A stretch of DNA of 63,856 bases from DATBSK01 sp964532485 (lineage in GTDB: Bacteria > Actinomycetota > Acidimicrobiia > IMCC26256 > PALSA-555), in contig CAZHKE010000014.1 of NCBI GenBank assembly GCA_964532485.1, forward strand, positions 1 to 63,856, written 5' to 3'. The notes under the pieces are model-generated. The model worked only from the letters and a program-made list of their open reading frames with translations. It did not search any database and had not been told where the DNA came from. Both the position numbers and the translations under genes were made by a program. Within the stretch, counting starts at the first letter, position 1. Each line of letters starts with the position of its first letter. This document shows, in pieces, positions 8,459 to 16,306 of the stretch.

Positions 8459-9145
8459 ATGGCGGAGATCGTGGTATACGAGCTCGACGGTGGCGTGGCG
8501 ACCGTGACGATGGACGACGGCAAGGTCAATGCCCTGTCGCTCTCGATGCTCGGTGCCATCGGGGTGGCGCTGGATCGTGCCGATGCCGACGGTGCCGTCG
8601 TGGTGCTCGCCGGACGCCCGGGTCGCTTCTCGGGTGGCTTCGACCTGGGCGTGCTCAACGCCGGTGGCGCCGACGCTCGCGCCATGCTGCGCGCCGGGTT
8701 CGAGCTGAGCGAGCGCATGCTGAGGTTCCCGAACCCGATCGTCTGCGGGGTCACGGGGCACGCGATCGCGATGGGACTGTTCCTCGTGTGCTCCGGTGAC
8801 TACCGCATCGGCGCCGACGGCCCGTTCCGCATCACGGCGAACGAGGTGGCGATCGGGCTCACGCTCCCGCAGTCGGCGATCGAGATCCTGCGGGTGCGTG
8901 CCGCGCCGGCCCACCTCCAGCGCGCCGCGAACCTGTCGGAGGTGTACACGCCCGCAGGAGCGGTGACTGCGGGCCTGCTCGACGCGGTGGTGCCGCCCGA
9001 CGACGTGGTGAGCTCGGCGCAGGAGGCCGCACGCGGCTTCCTCGCCCTCGATCGCACAGCTCATGCGGGTACGAAGCTGCGTGTGCGGGAGGCGTCGCTC
9101 ACCGCGTTGCGCGCCGCGATCGAGGCCGAGTTCCCCGCGACCTGA
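8459..9145 (+). CDS. Crotonase-family enoyl-CoA hydratase/isomerase
   Basis: 228 aa, short for the family (usually about 255). Seen: TMDDGKVNALSLSML, first oxyanion segment AGRPGRFSGGFDLGVLN, second segment GVTGHAIAMGLFLVCSGDYRIG. At the usual acid/base positions the sequence is TANEVAIGLTLPQSAIEILR, so one Glu is kept and the catalytic mode is uncertain. ATG 8459 has GGAGG nine bases upstream; an earlier in-frame ATG at 8441 lacks this. Convergent with the lipoprotein gene (14 bp). Confidence 0.85.
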   Translation: MAEIVVYELDGGVATVTMDDGKVNALSLSMLGAIGVALDRADADGAVVVLAGRPGRFSGGFDLGVLNAGGADARAMLRAGFELSERMLRFPNPIVCGVTGHAIAMGLFLVCSGDYRIGADGPFRITANEVAIGLTLPQSAIEILRVRAAPAHLQRAANLSEVYTPAGAVTAGLLDAVVPPDDVVSSAQEAARGFLALDRTAHAGTKLRVREASLTALRAAIEAEFPAT

Positions 9146-9159
9146 TCGGGCGCGACGCG

Positions 9160-10062
9160 TCAGTTCCTCGTCGTCACCTTCTGGAGCCGGAAGTACTCGG
9201 CGAAGACCGGGTCGAGTGCGGGTGCCGACGTGGCCGGCGGCGCGGTGGGCGGCACGGTCGTGGTCGTCGAGTCGCCGGGACCGGTCGTCGTCGTGGTGTT
9301 CGGGTCGCCCGGTGTCGTGGTCGTGGTGGTGCTCGTGGTCGTCTCGGGCACCGCGCTGGCGCCGGCCTGGGTGCTGGCCGCCGCCGGTGAGCTCGGCCAC
9401 GAGAACCAGCCCGTCTCGAGGATCGACTGGCAGAACGCGACGTCGCCGCGCACACCGGCCTTGGCGCCTTCCTGGAGGTAGATCGTCGCCATGGTCTCGG
9501 GGCTGATCTCGGGCTTCCACGGGTTCCCGATGGCGCGCACGTGCGCGCCGATCTGCGCCGCGGTCAGGCGACTGGCCCCCATGATGGTCGTGTTCACCGA
9601 GAGCGCCCCGATGCCGAAGCGGCCGCGCATGCTGTCGCAGATGCTCTTGATCGTGTCCCAGTAGGTGGTGCCGGGCACCGCCCAGCGCCCCTCGAGCCCG
9701 GCCCAGGTGGGCGCGGCCCCCTTGTAGACGAAGTGGTCGAAGGCGTACGCGTCGTACTTGGGGCGGGACTCGAACGGGGCCCCGAGGTTCGTCGACCGCG
9801 AGCCGAGGTCGGCGTAGTTGCGCAGGTGCTGGATCTGGGCCCGGATCCCCTGCCGCGGCGTGGGCTTGCACATGTACCGGTCGCTGCCGTTGTAGGCGCC
9901 GATGCCGGCGTAGTTGTGGTCGCTGGGCACGACGTAGCCCCGCCAGTGGACGTCACACGTCTGGACGACGGGGGGCGGCGGGGGCGGCGGCGGAGGCACG
10001 GGGACGCAGGCTGCAGCGAGGGCGGCGACCGCGACCGCGAGCAGGGCTCGGCGGGCAGACAA
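9160..10062 (-). CDS. Lipoprotein with circularly permuted glucosaminidase domain
   Basis: Secreted peptidoglycan hydrolase candidate, 300 aa. Signal peptide 1-18 with lipobox LAAAC (Cys19), a nine-Pro run, then SDHNYAGIGAYNGSDR (47-62), RQGIRAQIQHLRNYAD (70-85) and GAAPTWAGLEGRWAVPGTTY (115-134). These are normally the C-terminal half of a glucosaminidase domain. The half that normally comes first follows at 160-222: IMGASRLTAAQI, LQEGAKAGVRGDVAFCQSIL and ETGWF, with the catalytic Glu216. A Thr/Pro-rich tail (about 238-282) ends the protein. TTG 10062 is preceded by a TATCGT -10-like box; GTG 10104 is an alternative. Confidence 0.75.
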   Translation of the reverse strand: MSARRALLAVAVAALAAACVPVPPPPPPPPPVVQTCDVHWRGYVVPSDHNYAGIGAYNGSDRYMCKPTPRQGIRAQIQHLRNYADLGSRSTNLGAPFESRPKYDAYAFDHFVYKGAAPTWAGLEGRWAVPGTTYWDTIKSICDSMRGRFGIGALSVNTTIMGASRLTAAQIGAHVRAIGNPWKPEISPETMATIYLQEGAKAGVRGDVAFCQSILETGWFSWPSSPAAASTQAGASAVPETTTSTTTTTTPGDPNTTTTTGPGDSTTTTVPPTAPPATSAPALDPVFAEYFRLQKVTTRN

Positions 10063-10086
10063 GGAATACGACGATACTCCCTCGTC

Positions 10087-11250
10087 ATGAGCGAATCGAG
10101 GCACTCCAGCCACAGGGCCCACGCGGGCGGCGCCCGGGAGGTCAGCTGGCTCGAGCTCTTCTACGACCTCGTCTTCGTCGCGGCGATCGTCACGTTCAGC
10201 GACGCCGTCAACCACGACCCCGACCTCGACGTGATCGTCACCGTCATCCCGGTGTTCGCCGCCGTCTGGTGGATCTGGATCTCGACGACCTTCGTCATCA
10301 ACCGCTTCCGGGAGGACGACGGCCTCGAGCGCGGGCTCGTCCTCGTGCAGATGCTCGTGCTCACGCTCCTGTCGTTGAGCGTGGGCGACGGGCTCGACGC
10401 ACACGAGGGGTTCGTGTCGGTCCTGTACGCCCTGCTCTGCGCGGACGTCGCGGTCATGCACGCCCGACACGTGCACACGCCCGGTCGGAGAGGAGAGATC
10501 GCACGGGCACGGCGCAACGAGTTCGCCATCGCCACCGCGCCATTGCTCGCGGCCGGCCTCGTGGAGGGTCCGGCCCGCTACGTGCTGTGGGGCATCGCGC
10601 TGTTCATCATCGTGTACCCCGCGCTCGTCCACCTCCGCGCACCCGCCGACACCGAGGTCCCGGTCGACGAGCCCCACCTCACCGAGCGGCTCGGTCTGCT
10701 CACGATCATCGTGTGCGGCGAGTCCTTCGTGAAGGTCGCGCTGCTGGCGTCCCAGGGCTCGCTCGAGGACCTGGAGATCGACGTCCTCGCGACGCTGTTC
10801 GTGCTCGTGTTCGCGATGTGGTGGGCGTACTTCGACGACATCCCCGAGGCGGGGCTCCCCCGCACCGCGGGCGGGCTGCGTCTCTGGCTCTTCGGGCAGT
10901 TCTGGTTCCAGGTCTTCGTGGTCGGGATCGCAGTCGGCTACGCCCGGCTCCTGCCCGTCGAGCTCGGCAAGGCCGTCGACGACGACCGCGTGCTCATCAC
11001 CGCCGGTCCGATCGCCGGGGCGTTCCTGGCACTCGCGCTGCTCGGCACGTGCACCCGACGAGTGCCGGTGCGTCCCCTGCTCACGGCCCGGCTCGTGTCG
11101 GTGGCGGTGATCGCGCTCGTCGGGGTGGCCATCGCGAGGTTCGACTGGATCGGGGTCGAGTTCGCGGCGGTGCTGCTCGCGCTGGTCTCCCTGGCCGCCG
11201 CCGCCGTCTGCGATCGGCTGCGTCGTCGCACCCGGGTGCTCGTACGCTGA
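10087..11250 (+). CDS. ltrA: LtrA family membrane protein
   Basis: 387-aa polytopic membrane protein of the low-temperature-requirement A family. Seen: the signature opening VSWLELFYDLVFVAAIVTFS, about ten hydrophobic segments, and the conserved ERLGLLTIIVCGESFVKVAL in the middle. The molecular role of LtrA is not established; it was named from cold-growth mutants in Listeria. ATG 10087 starts 24 bp from the divergent TTG of the lipoprotein gene, so both promoters overlap in this short space. Confidence 0.87.
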   Translation: MSESRHSSHRAHAGGAREVSWLELFYDLVFVAAIVTFSDAVNHDPDLDVIVTVIPVFAAVWWIWISTTFVINRFREDDGLERGLVLVQMLVLTLLSLSVGDGLDAHEGFVSVLYALLCADVAVMHARHVHTPGRRGEIARARRNEFAIATAPLLAAGLVEGPARYVLWGIALFIIVYPALVHLRAPADTEVPVDEPHLTERLGLLTIIVCGESFVKVALLASQGSLEDLEIDVLATLFVLVFAMWWAYFDDIPEAGLPRTAGGLRLWLFGQFWFQVFVVGIAVGYARLLPVELGKAVDDDRVLITAGPIAGAFLALALLGTCTRRVPVRPLLTARLVSVAVIALVGVAIARFDWIGVEFAAVLLALVSLAAAAVCDRLRRRTRVLVR

Positions 11251-11257
11251 CCCGATC

Positions 11258-11263
11258 TAGCCT
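11258..11263 (+). promoter_or_regulatory. -10 hexamer TAGCCT, leaderless-type
   Basis: TAGCCT ends 6 nt before the ATG at 11270, which places +1 at the A of the start codon. No Shine-Dalgarno sequence is visible. Confidence 0.55.
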
Positions 11264-11269
11264 GGGTGC

Positions 11270-12460
11270 ATGGACGCGGATCAGCTCGGCTACCAGGTCT
11301 TCGACGCCGACAACCACTACTACGAGGCGCTCGACGCATTCACCCGGCACCTCGACCCGGCGCTCGGTCGCCGAGTCGTGCAGTGGTGCGAGATCGACGG
11401 CCGCAAGTACCACGTCGTGGCCGGGCGCGTGAGCCACGCCGTCGTGAACCCGACGTTCGACCCGGTCGCCAAGGCCGGCGCGATGCACGACTACTTCCGC
11501 GGCAACCCCGACGGGAAGAGCCCACTCGAGTTCCTCCGCGAGCGCGAGCCGATCCGCCCCGAGTACCGCGACCGCGAGGCACGCCTGGAGGTGATGGACC
11601 TCCAGGGCGTCGAGAAGATCTGGCTGTTCCCCACGCTCGGCATCCTCTACGAAGAGCTGCTCAAGGACGACCCCGAGGGCGTCACGCTCATGTGCGAGGC
11701 GTTCAACCGCTGGCTCGAGGACGACTGGGGCGCCAACTTCCGCGATCGCATCTACGCGTCGCCGTACCTCTCGCTCGCCGACCCCGACTGGGCTGTGCGC
11801 GAGCTCGAGTGGGCGCTCGAGCGCGACGCCCGCACCGTCGTGCTGCGACCGGCGGCACCGACCACCGAGCACGGCCAGCGTCCCCCGACCGACCCGATGT
11901 TCGACCCGTTCTGGGCGCGCGCGAACGAAGCCGGCATCACCGTGGTCGTGCACGCGGGCGACAGCGGGTACTCGAGCAACGGCTACGCCGACGACCGCTT
12001 CAGCGCCGGGTTCTCGGGTGGCGGGTGGGCGCCGTCGGTGCGCGTGTTCGCGATCGAGCGAGCCGCGTACGACTTCCTCATCACGCTCGTGTTCGGCAAG
12101 CTCTTCGACCGGTTCCCCAACCTGCGGGTCGCGTCCGTGGAGAACGGCTCGGAGTTCCTGCCCGACCTGTTCAAGAAGCTGCGCTCGACCGAGCGCAAGA
12201 TGCCGGGCTACTTCAAAGACGATCCGGTCGAGACGTTCCGCCGCAACGTGTGGATCAACCCGTTCTGGGAGGACGACGTCTACGAGGTCGTCGAGCTGAT
12301 GGGCGCCGACCGCGTGATCTTCGGCAGCGACTGGCCGCACATCGAGGGGATGCCCCAGCCGCTCGACTACGTCAACGAGCTCAAGGAGCTCGACGATGCC
12401 GACCGCCGGCTCATCCTGCGTGACAACGCCCTGGAGCTCAACGAGCGCCGACCCGGCTAG
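11270..12460 (+). CDS. Amidohydrolase-family protein (amidohydrolase 2)
   Basis: 396-aa TIM-barrel metal hydrolase/decarboxylase. Seen: N-terminal FDADNHYYE in place of the usual DxHxH motif (the second His position is Tyr), a central TVVVHAGDSGY supplying a metal His, and the C-terminal VIFGSDWPHIEG with the metal Asp. This pattern is common in actinobacterial amidohydrolase-2 proteins of steroid and aromatic catabolism regions. The altered first motif makes the metal site uncertain. A -10 hexamer directly precedes the ATG. Confidence 0.85.
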   Translation: MDADQLGYQVFDADNHYYEALDAFTRHLDPALGRRVVQWCEIDGRKYHVVAGRVSHAVVNPTFDPVAKAGAMHDYFRGNPDGKSPLEFLREREPIRPEYRDREARLEVMDLQGVEKIWLFPTLGILYEELLKDDPEGVTLMCEAFNRWLEDDWGANFRDRIYASPYLSLADPDWAVRELEWALERDARTVVLRPAAPTTEHGQRPPTDPMFDPFWARANEAGITVVVHAGDSGYSSNGYADDRFSAGFSGGGWAPSVRVFAIERAAYDFLITLVFGKLFDRFPNLRVASVENGSEFLPDLFKKLRSTERKMPGYFKDDPVETFRRNVWINPFWEDDVYEVVELMGADRVIFGSDWPHIEGMPQPLDYVNELKELDDADRRLILRDNALELNERRPG

Positions 12461-12532
12461 CGAGTCGGGCCGGCGAGGCGCTCGGTGGGAACGATCGCGT
12501 CGATCGCAGCGTTGAACGGACCGAGGCTCATC

Positions 12533-13360
12533 ATGGCCAGCATCCCCATCTCCCGTTCCCGAGTCAGCGGCGCCGCGCGCGACCTCGCGGGCAGCGTGAA
12601 GCTCCTCGCGCGCGATGTCTCGCACGGTGCGGGGCGCGCGATCACGTCAGCGCGAGCCACGAAGAAGCTCACCGACGCGACGCGCACGACGCTCCAGGCG
12701 ATGCCCAAGGAAGCCGTCCCCGAGCTCGCGAGGTCGGTGTACCGCATGCGCAAGGTGCGGACGCCCGCGCAGGCGCACGACGCCGTCGAGACCGAGACCG
12801 AGCACCTCCTCACCGTGGTGATGCCACTCCTCGTCACCCACCCGCTCCCGGTGGAGCGCACCTCGAGCGCGAAGGCGATCCTCGCCGCCGCCGGCGGCCT
12901 CGCCGCCGCCGGTGAGGAGATCGAGACGATCGCCGCCCTCGTCTCGGGCGGCACCGCCGTCCCCCCGACCCTGCCCGTCGTCATCGGCGCCAACATCGTG
13001 GCGCTGGCCGTCGAGCTCTACGTCGCCGCGTCGCTGCGCCTGCACGACCTGCGTGCCGCCGGCATCGAGCCGACTCCGCAGCAGGTGGCCGACGACGTGA
13101 TCTTCGCGATGACGGGCGAGGACCAGGGCGGGCGCCTCCGCCGGCACGTGACCCGACGCGTCGTGCAGTCGGTCGCGCGCCGACTGCTGGCCCGCTGGGG
13201 AGCCGCGCTCGTCCCCTTCGCCGGCATCGCCTACGTCGGGTGGGACACCCAGCGCACCGTTGACTCGGTGCGCGCCCTCCCGCTGCCCGCCCCGACGGGG
13301 CCTCGGTCCGTCGAAGCGGGCCCGGTGCCGTCGGGCGGGCCCGGGATCGTGCCCGCTTAG
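12533..13360 (+). CDS. Hypothetical protein with hydrophobic segments
   Basis: 275 aa from ATG 12533; a GTG at 12485 with GAGG upstream is an equally good start and adds 16 residues. The N-terminus is basic and Ala/Ser-rich, then AKAILAAAGGLAAAGEEIETI, a hydrophobic stretch LPVVIGANIVALAVELYVAASL (given in part), and a basic region (RRHVTRRVVQSVARRLLARWG) before a last hydrophobic segment. This resembles EcsC-like membrane-associated proteins only loosely. Its stop overlaps the convergent MpaB gene by 4 bp. Function unknown. Confidence 0.6.
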   Translation: MASIPISRSRVSGAARDLAGSVKLLARDVSHGAGRAITSARATKKLTDATRTTLQAMPKEAVPELARSVYRMRKVRTPAQAHDAVETETEHLLTVVMPLLVTHPLPVERTSSAKAILAAAGGLAAAGEEIETIAALVSGGTAVPPTLPVVIGANIVALAVELYVAASLRLHDLRAAGIEPTPQQVADDVIFAMTGEDQGGRLRRHVTRRVVQSVARRLLARWGAALVPFAGIAYVGWDTQRTVDSVRALPLPAPTGPRSVEAGPVPSGGPGIVPA

Positions 13361-14283
13361 GTCGCGGCGCGCGGCGCGTCGAACGCGGGCGTGCCCACCG
13401 ACGCGCGGGCACGTGCCGCCGCGAGCGTCGGCGACTCGCCGACCGCCCACCGCAACGTCCCGAGGAGCCCCCGCAGGGCTGGCCGAACTGCCAGCGGCCC
13501 CCACGGCGGCGGCACGACGACCCGCAGCTCGAGCTGCGCGTGCAGCGGCAGCAGCTCGACGGCCGCGGCGGCGATGAGCCCGTACGTCGGGCGCACCGAC
13601 AGCGGCATCGGCGGGAGCATCAAGAAGCGGAGGGCGTCGCGGGCCTCCGGTGTCGAGCGAAGCTCGAACCGTGCCAGCACCCGGCGCAGCTCCGCGACCG
13701 TCGTCGGCACCGGGTCGGCGTCGAGCTGCTGAGCGACGAACCCCATCTCGGCGACGTAGCGGTCGGCGTCCTCGGCGGACAGTCCCGCGGCGTATCGCTG
13801 ATACGCGGCGAGGAAGCTGTCGACCTCGGTCGCGTGCACGAACGCCAGCAGCTCCGGATCGCTCGCCGAGTAGGCCCGGCCGTCGGACGCGACACCGTTC
13901 ACGTGCTGGTGCACGCCGCGCACCCGCGACACGGCTCGTTCGGCCTCGGCACTCGTGCCGTACGTCGTCGCGGCGATGTAGTCGGCCGTGCGGTGCAACC
14001 GACCCCAGGGGTCGTGGCGGTAGTCGGAGTGCTGCGCGACGCCCGCCATCGCGAGCGGGTGCAGCGTCTGGTACAGCAACGCGCGCAGGCCCCCGACCAC
14101 GGTCGCGAGGTCGGCATGGACACGCCAGACGACCGACTCGGGCCCGAACCAGCCCGGGTCGCCGTCGCCGGCGACCTGGGGTCCGCGACGGCCGGTGACC
14201 CGGAGCCGCACGGCCCGCGCCACGCCCGCGCGCGCCAAGTCGGAAGCCGTGCCGACGAGCCCCATCGGGTCCGGGAGGGTCAT
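13357..14283 (-). CDS. MpaB-family oxygenase (DUF2236)
   Basis: 308 aa. Seen: GWFGPESVVWRVHADLATVV, LLYQTLHPLAMAGVAQHSDY, DPWGRLHRTADYIAATTYG, VRGVHQHVNG and FVHATEVDSFLAAYQRY. These hold the conserved His/Arg residues of the DUF2236 family that includes ER-bound oxygenase MpaB and latex-clearing protein, which are heme-binding. The heme assignment is by family. ATG 14283 follows TCGGATG-like sequence without a clear Shine-Dalgarno. Divergent from the acyl-CoA synthetase (46 bp). Confidence 0.85.
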   Translation of the reverse strand: MTLPDPMGLVGTASDLARAGVARAVRLRVTGRRGPQVAGDGDPGWFGPESVVWRVHADLATVVGGLRALLYQTLHPLAMAGVAQHSDYRHDPWGRLHRTADYIAATTYGTSAEAERAVSRVRGVHQHVNGVASDGRAYSASDPELLAFVHATEVDSFLAAYQRYAAGLSAEDADRYVAEMGFVAQQLDADPVPTTVAELRRVLARFELRSTPEARDALRFLMLPPMPLSVRPTYGLIAAAAVELLPLHAQLELRVVVPPPWGPLAVRPALRGLLGTLRWAVGESPTLAAARARASVGTPAFDAPRAAT

Positions 14284-14315
14284 CCGACCATCATGGCGCG
14301 CGGCCGGTCGCTCAC

Positions 14316-14321
14316 TAGCCT
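14316..14321 (+). promoter_or_regulatory. -10 hexamer TAGCCT, leaderless-type
   Basis: TAGCCT ends 8 nt before the ATG at 14330; no Shine-Dalgarno sequence is visible. Confidence 0.5.
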
Positions 14322-14329
14322 CGCCGTGC

Positions 14330-15904
14330 ATGCCGGGATGGAGCTTCGCCGCGGTCTGGTCGGGCGTCGCCCGCGAGGTCCCCGACCGGACGGCCGTCGT
14401 CTGCGGCGACCGGCACGTCACCTGGGCCGACTTCGCCGACCGCTCCGGGCGCCTCGCGTCACACCTGTCGTCGGCCGGGGTGCGCGCGGGCGACAAGGTC
14501 GCGCTCGACATGACGAACCGCCCCGAGTACCTCGAGACGTTCTTCGCGGCGCTCCTGCTCGGGGCCGTGCCCGTGAACGTCAACTACCGCTACGTCGCCG
14601 ACGAGGTGCGGTACGTGCTCGCCAACAGCGACGCAGTCGCGCTCGTGCACGATCCCGCGTTCGCCGACGCGGCGCTCGAGGCGGGGGGCGGCCTCGCGAC
14701 CCTGCTGGAGACCGGACCCCCCTACGAAGCCGCGCTCGCCGCGGCCCCGCCCACGGGTGCATGGTCGGAGCGCGAGCCCGACGGCGACGACCTCATCTTC
14801 CTCTACACGGGGGGCACCACCGGCATGCCCAAGGGCGTGATGTGGCGCAACGACGACCTCTACCGTGCCCTCTGGCAGATGGGCCGGCCGGGCACGGAGC
14901 CCCCCGACGCGGTGGGGTCCGCGCGCGCGGGCAAGCGCACCGGCACGTGCCTGCCGGCGTGTCCGCTGATGCACGGCACCGGCTTGTTCATCGCGCTGTC
15001 GACGCTGGCCGGGGCGGGCACGGTCGTCCTCGTGGATGCACCCGGCCTCGACGCCGACCGCATGTGGACCGAGGTCGCTCGCAACGACGTCGCGGTGCTC
15101 ACGATCGTCGGTGACGTGTTCGCGCGGCCGCTCCTCGACGCGCTCGACGCCGCGCCGGGCCGTCACGACCTCACGTCCCTGCGCGCCATCACGTCGTCGG
15201 GCGTCACGTGGAGCCCCGAGGTGAAGGCGGGGCTGCTGCGCCACCTGCCCGACGTGACCCTCATCGACTCGCTCGGCGCGTCCGAAGGCCTCATGAGTCG
15301 CTCCGCGGCCACGTCCGAGGCCGAGATCAAGCCGGCGCGCTTCGCGGTGAACGACCGCGTGCACGTGCTCGACGAGGAGACGGGGAGGCCGGTGACCCCC
15401 GGCAGCGAGGAGATCGGGCTGGTCGCAGTGACCGGTGCCCTGCCGCTCGGGTACTACAAGGACGAGGAGAAGACCGCAGCCACGTTCCGCGCCTACGACG
15501 GCGTCCGCTACTCGATCCCCGGCGACTACGCCACGGTCGACGCCGACGGGACGATCCGGCTGCTGGGTCGGGGCTCGGCGTGCATCAACACCGGCGGCGA
15601 GAAGGTGTACCCCGAGGAGGTCGAGCTGTGCCTGCGCGAGCACCCGGCGGTCGGCGACTGCCTCGTCGTGGGCGTGCCCGACGATCGCTACGGCGAGATG
15701 GTCGTCGCGCTCGTCGTGGTCGCGCCGGGTGCGAGCCTCGACGCAGCGATGCTCGACGAGCACTGCCGTGGCCGGCTGTCGGGCTACAAGCGACCGAAGC
15801 GCTTCTTCGTCGTCGCCGATCTCGAGCGCTCGGCAGCGGGGAAGGCCAACTACCGGCTCGCGCGCGAGCTGGCGAGCGAGCTCGTCACCGCTGACCGCAC
15901 CTGA
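14330..15904 (+). CDS. Acyl-CoA synthetase (AMP-forming)
   Basis: 524-aa ANL-superfamily adenylate-forming enzyme. Seen: P-loop FLYTGGTTGMPKGVMW, PLMHGTGLFIALSTL, DSLGASEGLMSRS, GYYKDEEKTAATF, YSIPGDYA (A8 Asp), GRGSACINTGGEKVYPEEVE and the C-terminal Lys region AAGKANYRLA. The A3 motif and the GVMW extension match the fatty-acyl/steroid side-chain CoA ligases of actinobacteria, such as FadD-like proteins. Substrate not deducible. A close paralogue (58284-59909) shares the same subfamily motifs. Confidence 0.92.
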   Translation: MPGWSFAAVWSGVAREVPDRTAVVCGDRHVTWADFADRSGRLASHLSSAGVRAGDKVALDMTNRPEYLETFFAALLLGAVPVNVNYRYVADEVRYVLANSDAVALVHDPAFADAALEAGGGLATLLETGPPYEAALAAAPPTGAWSEREPDGDDLIFLYTGGTTGMPKGVMWRNDDLYRALWQMGRPGTEPPDAVGSARAGKRTGTCLPACPLMHGTGLFIALSTLAGAGTVVLVDAPGLDADRMWTEVARNDVAVLTIVGDVFARPLLDALDAAPGRHDLTSLRAITSSGVTWSPEVKAGLLRHLPDVTLIDSLGASEGLMSRSAATSEAEIKPARFAVNDRVHVLDEETGRPVTPGSEEIGLVAVTGALPLGYYKDEEKTAATFRAYDGVRYSIPGDYATVDADGTIRLLGRGSACINTGGEKVYPEEVELCLREHPAVGDCLVVGVPDDRYGEMVVALVVVAPGASLDAAMLDEHCRGRLSGYKRPKRFFVVADLERSAAGKANYRLARELASELVTADRT

Positions 15905-15922
15905 GCGCCGCTCCGCCGGGGT

Positions 15923-15950
15923 TTGCGCAGGATACCCCCCGGGGTATAAT
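15923..15950 (+). promoter_or_regulatory. Promoter of the persulfide-response operon
   Basis: A -35-like TTGCGC (15923-15928), 16-nt spacer and consensus -10 TATAAT (15945-15950). The spacer and -10 overlap the CstR/CsoR-type operator, as expected for repression. Confidence 0.7.
15932..15947 (+). promoter_or_regulatory. CstR/CsoR-type operator
   Basis: ATACCCCCCGGGGTAT: 7-bp inverted arms ATACCCC and GGGGTAT around CC. This is the A/T-flanked G-tract palindrome known for CsoR/CstR/RcnR-family repressors. It sits directly upstream of the repressor gene, implying autoregulation released by persulfide. Confidence 0.75.
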
Positions 15951-15975
15951 GGAGCCGACGGAGAGGAGCGGTTCG

Positions 15976-16245
15976 ATGGGCGTTCCGGAGCCAGCGGTCG
16001 ACGATCTCACCCGGCGCCTCGCCCGCGTCGAGGGCCAGGTCAGGGGCGTCTCGGCCATGATCCGCGAGGGTCGCGACTGCCGCGACGTGGTGACGCAGCT
16101 GTCGGCGGCCCGTCGGGCCCTCGAGTCGGTGGGCTTCCGGCTGCTCGCCAGCGGGCTGTCACAGTGCCTCGAGGATCCGGCGCGTGCCGCGGCCGACGGC
16201 GAGTCGGTCGACGAGTTCGAGCGCCTGTTCCTCAAGATCGCCTGA
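15976..16245 (+). CDS. CstR-like persulfide-sensing repressor
   Basis: 89-aa CsoR-family (DUF156) all-helical repressor. Seen: RLARVEGQVRGV at the start of helix 1 and Cys35 and Cys64, 29 residues apart, matching Cys31/Cys60 of Staphylococcus CstR. The Cu(I) ligand His expected at position 60 is Gly, so copper sensing is unlikely and per/polysulfide sensing is inferred. Start: ATG 15976 follows GAGGAG; ATG 15949 falls inside the -10 box and is rejected. The downstream persulfide dioxygenase supports the role. Confidence 0.85.
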   Translation: MGVPEPAVDDLTRRLARVEGQVRGVSAMIREGRDCRDVVTQLSAARRALESVGFRLLASGLSQCLEDPARAAADGESVDEFERLFLKIA

Positions 16246-16297
16246 TGACCCGAGCCTGATGACCCGAGCCTGATGACCCGAGCCTGATGACCCGAGG
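16242..16297 (+). repeat. 14-bp tandem repeat, four units
   Basis: CTGATGACCCGAGC three times, then CTGATGACCCGAGG. Unit 1 contains the TGA stop of the repressor gene (16243-16245). The changed last base of unit 4 helps build the GAGGAGG ribosome site of the next gene (ATG 16307). Confidence 0.95.
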
Positions 16298-16306
16298 AGG
16301 TCGGCG

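Noticed and set aside
15249..15300. Possible fusion or frameshift in the acyl-CoA synthetase
   Set aside because: All adenylation motifs are in one frame from 14330 to 15904.
15949..15975. ATG at 15949 as start of the CstR-like gene
   Set aside because: It overlaps the -10 box; ATG 15976 has GAGGAG and gives the family N-terminus.
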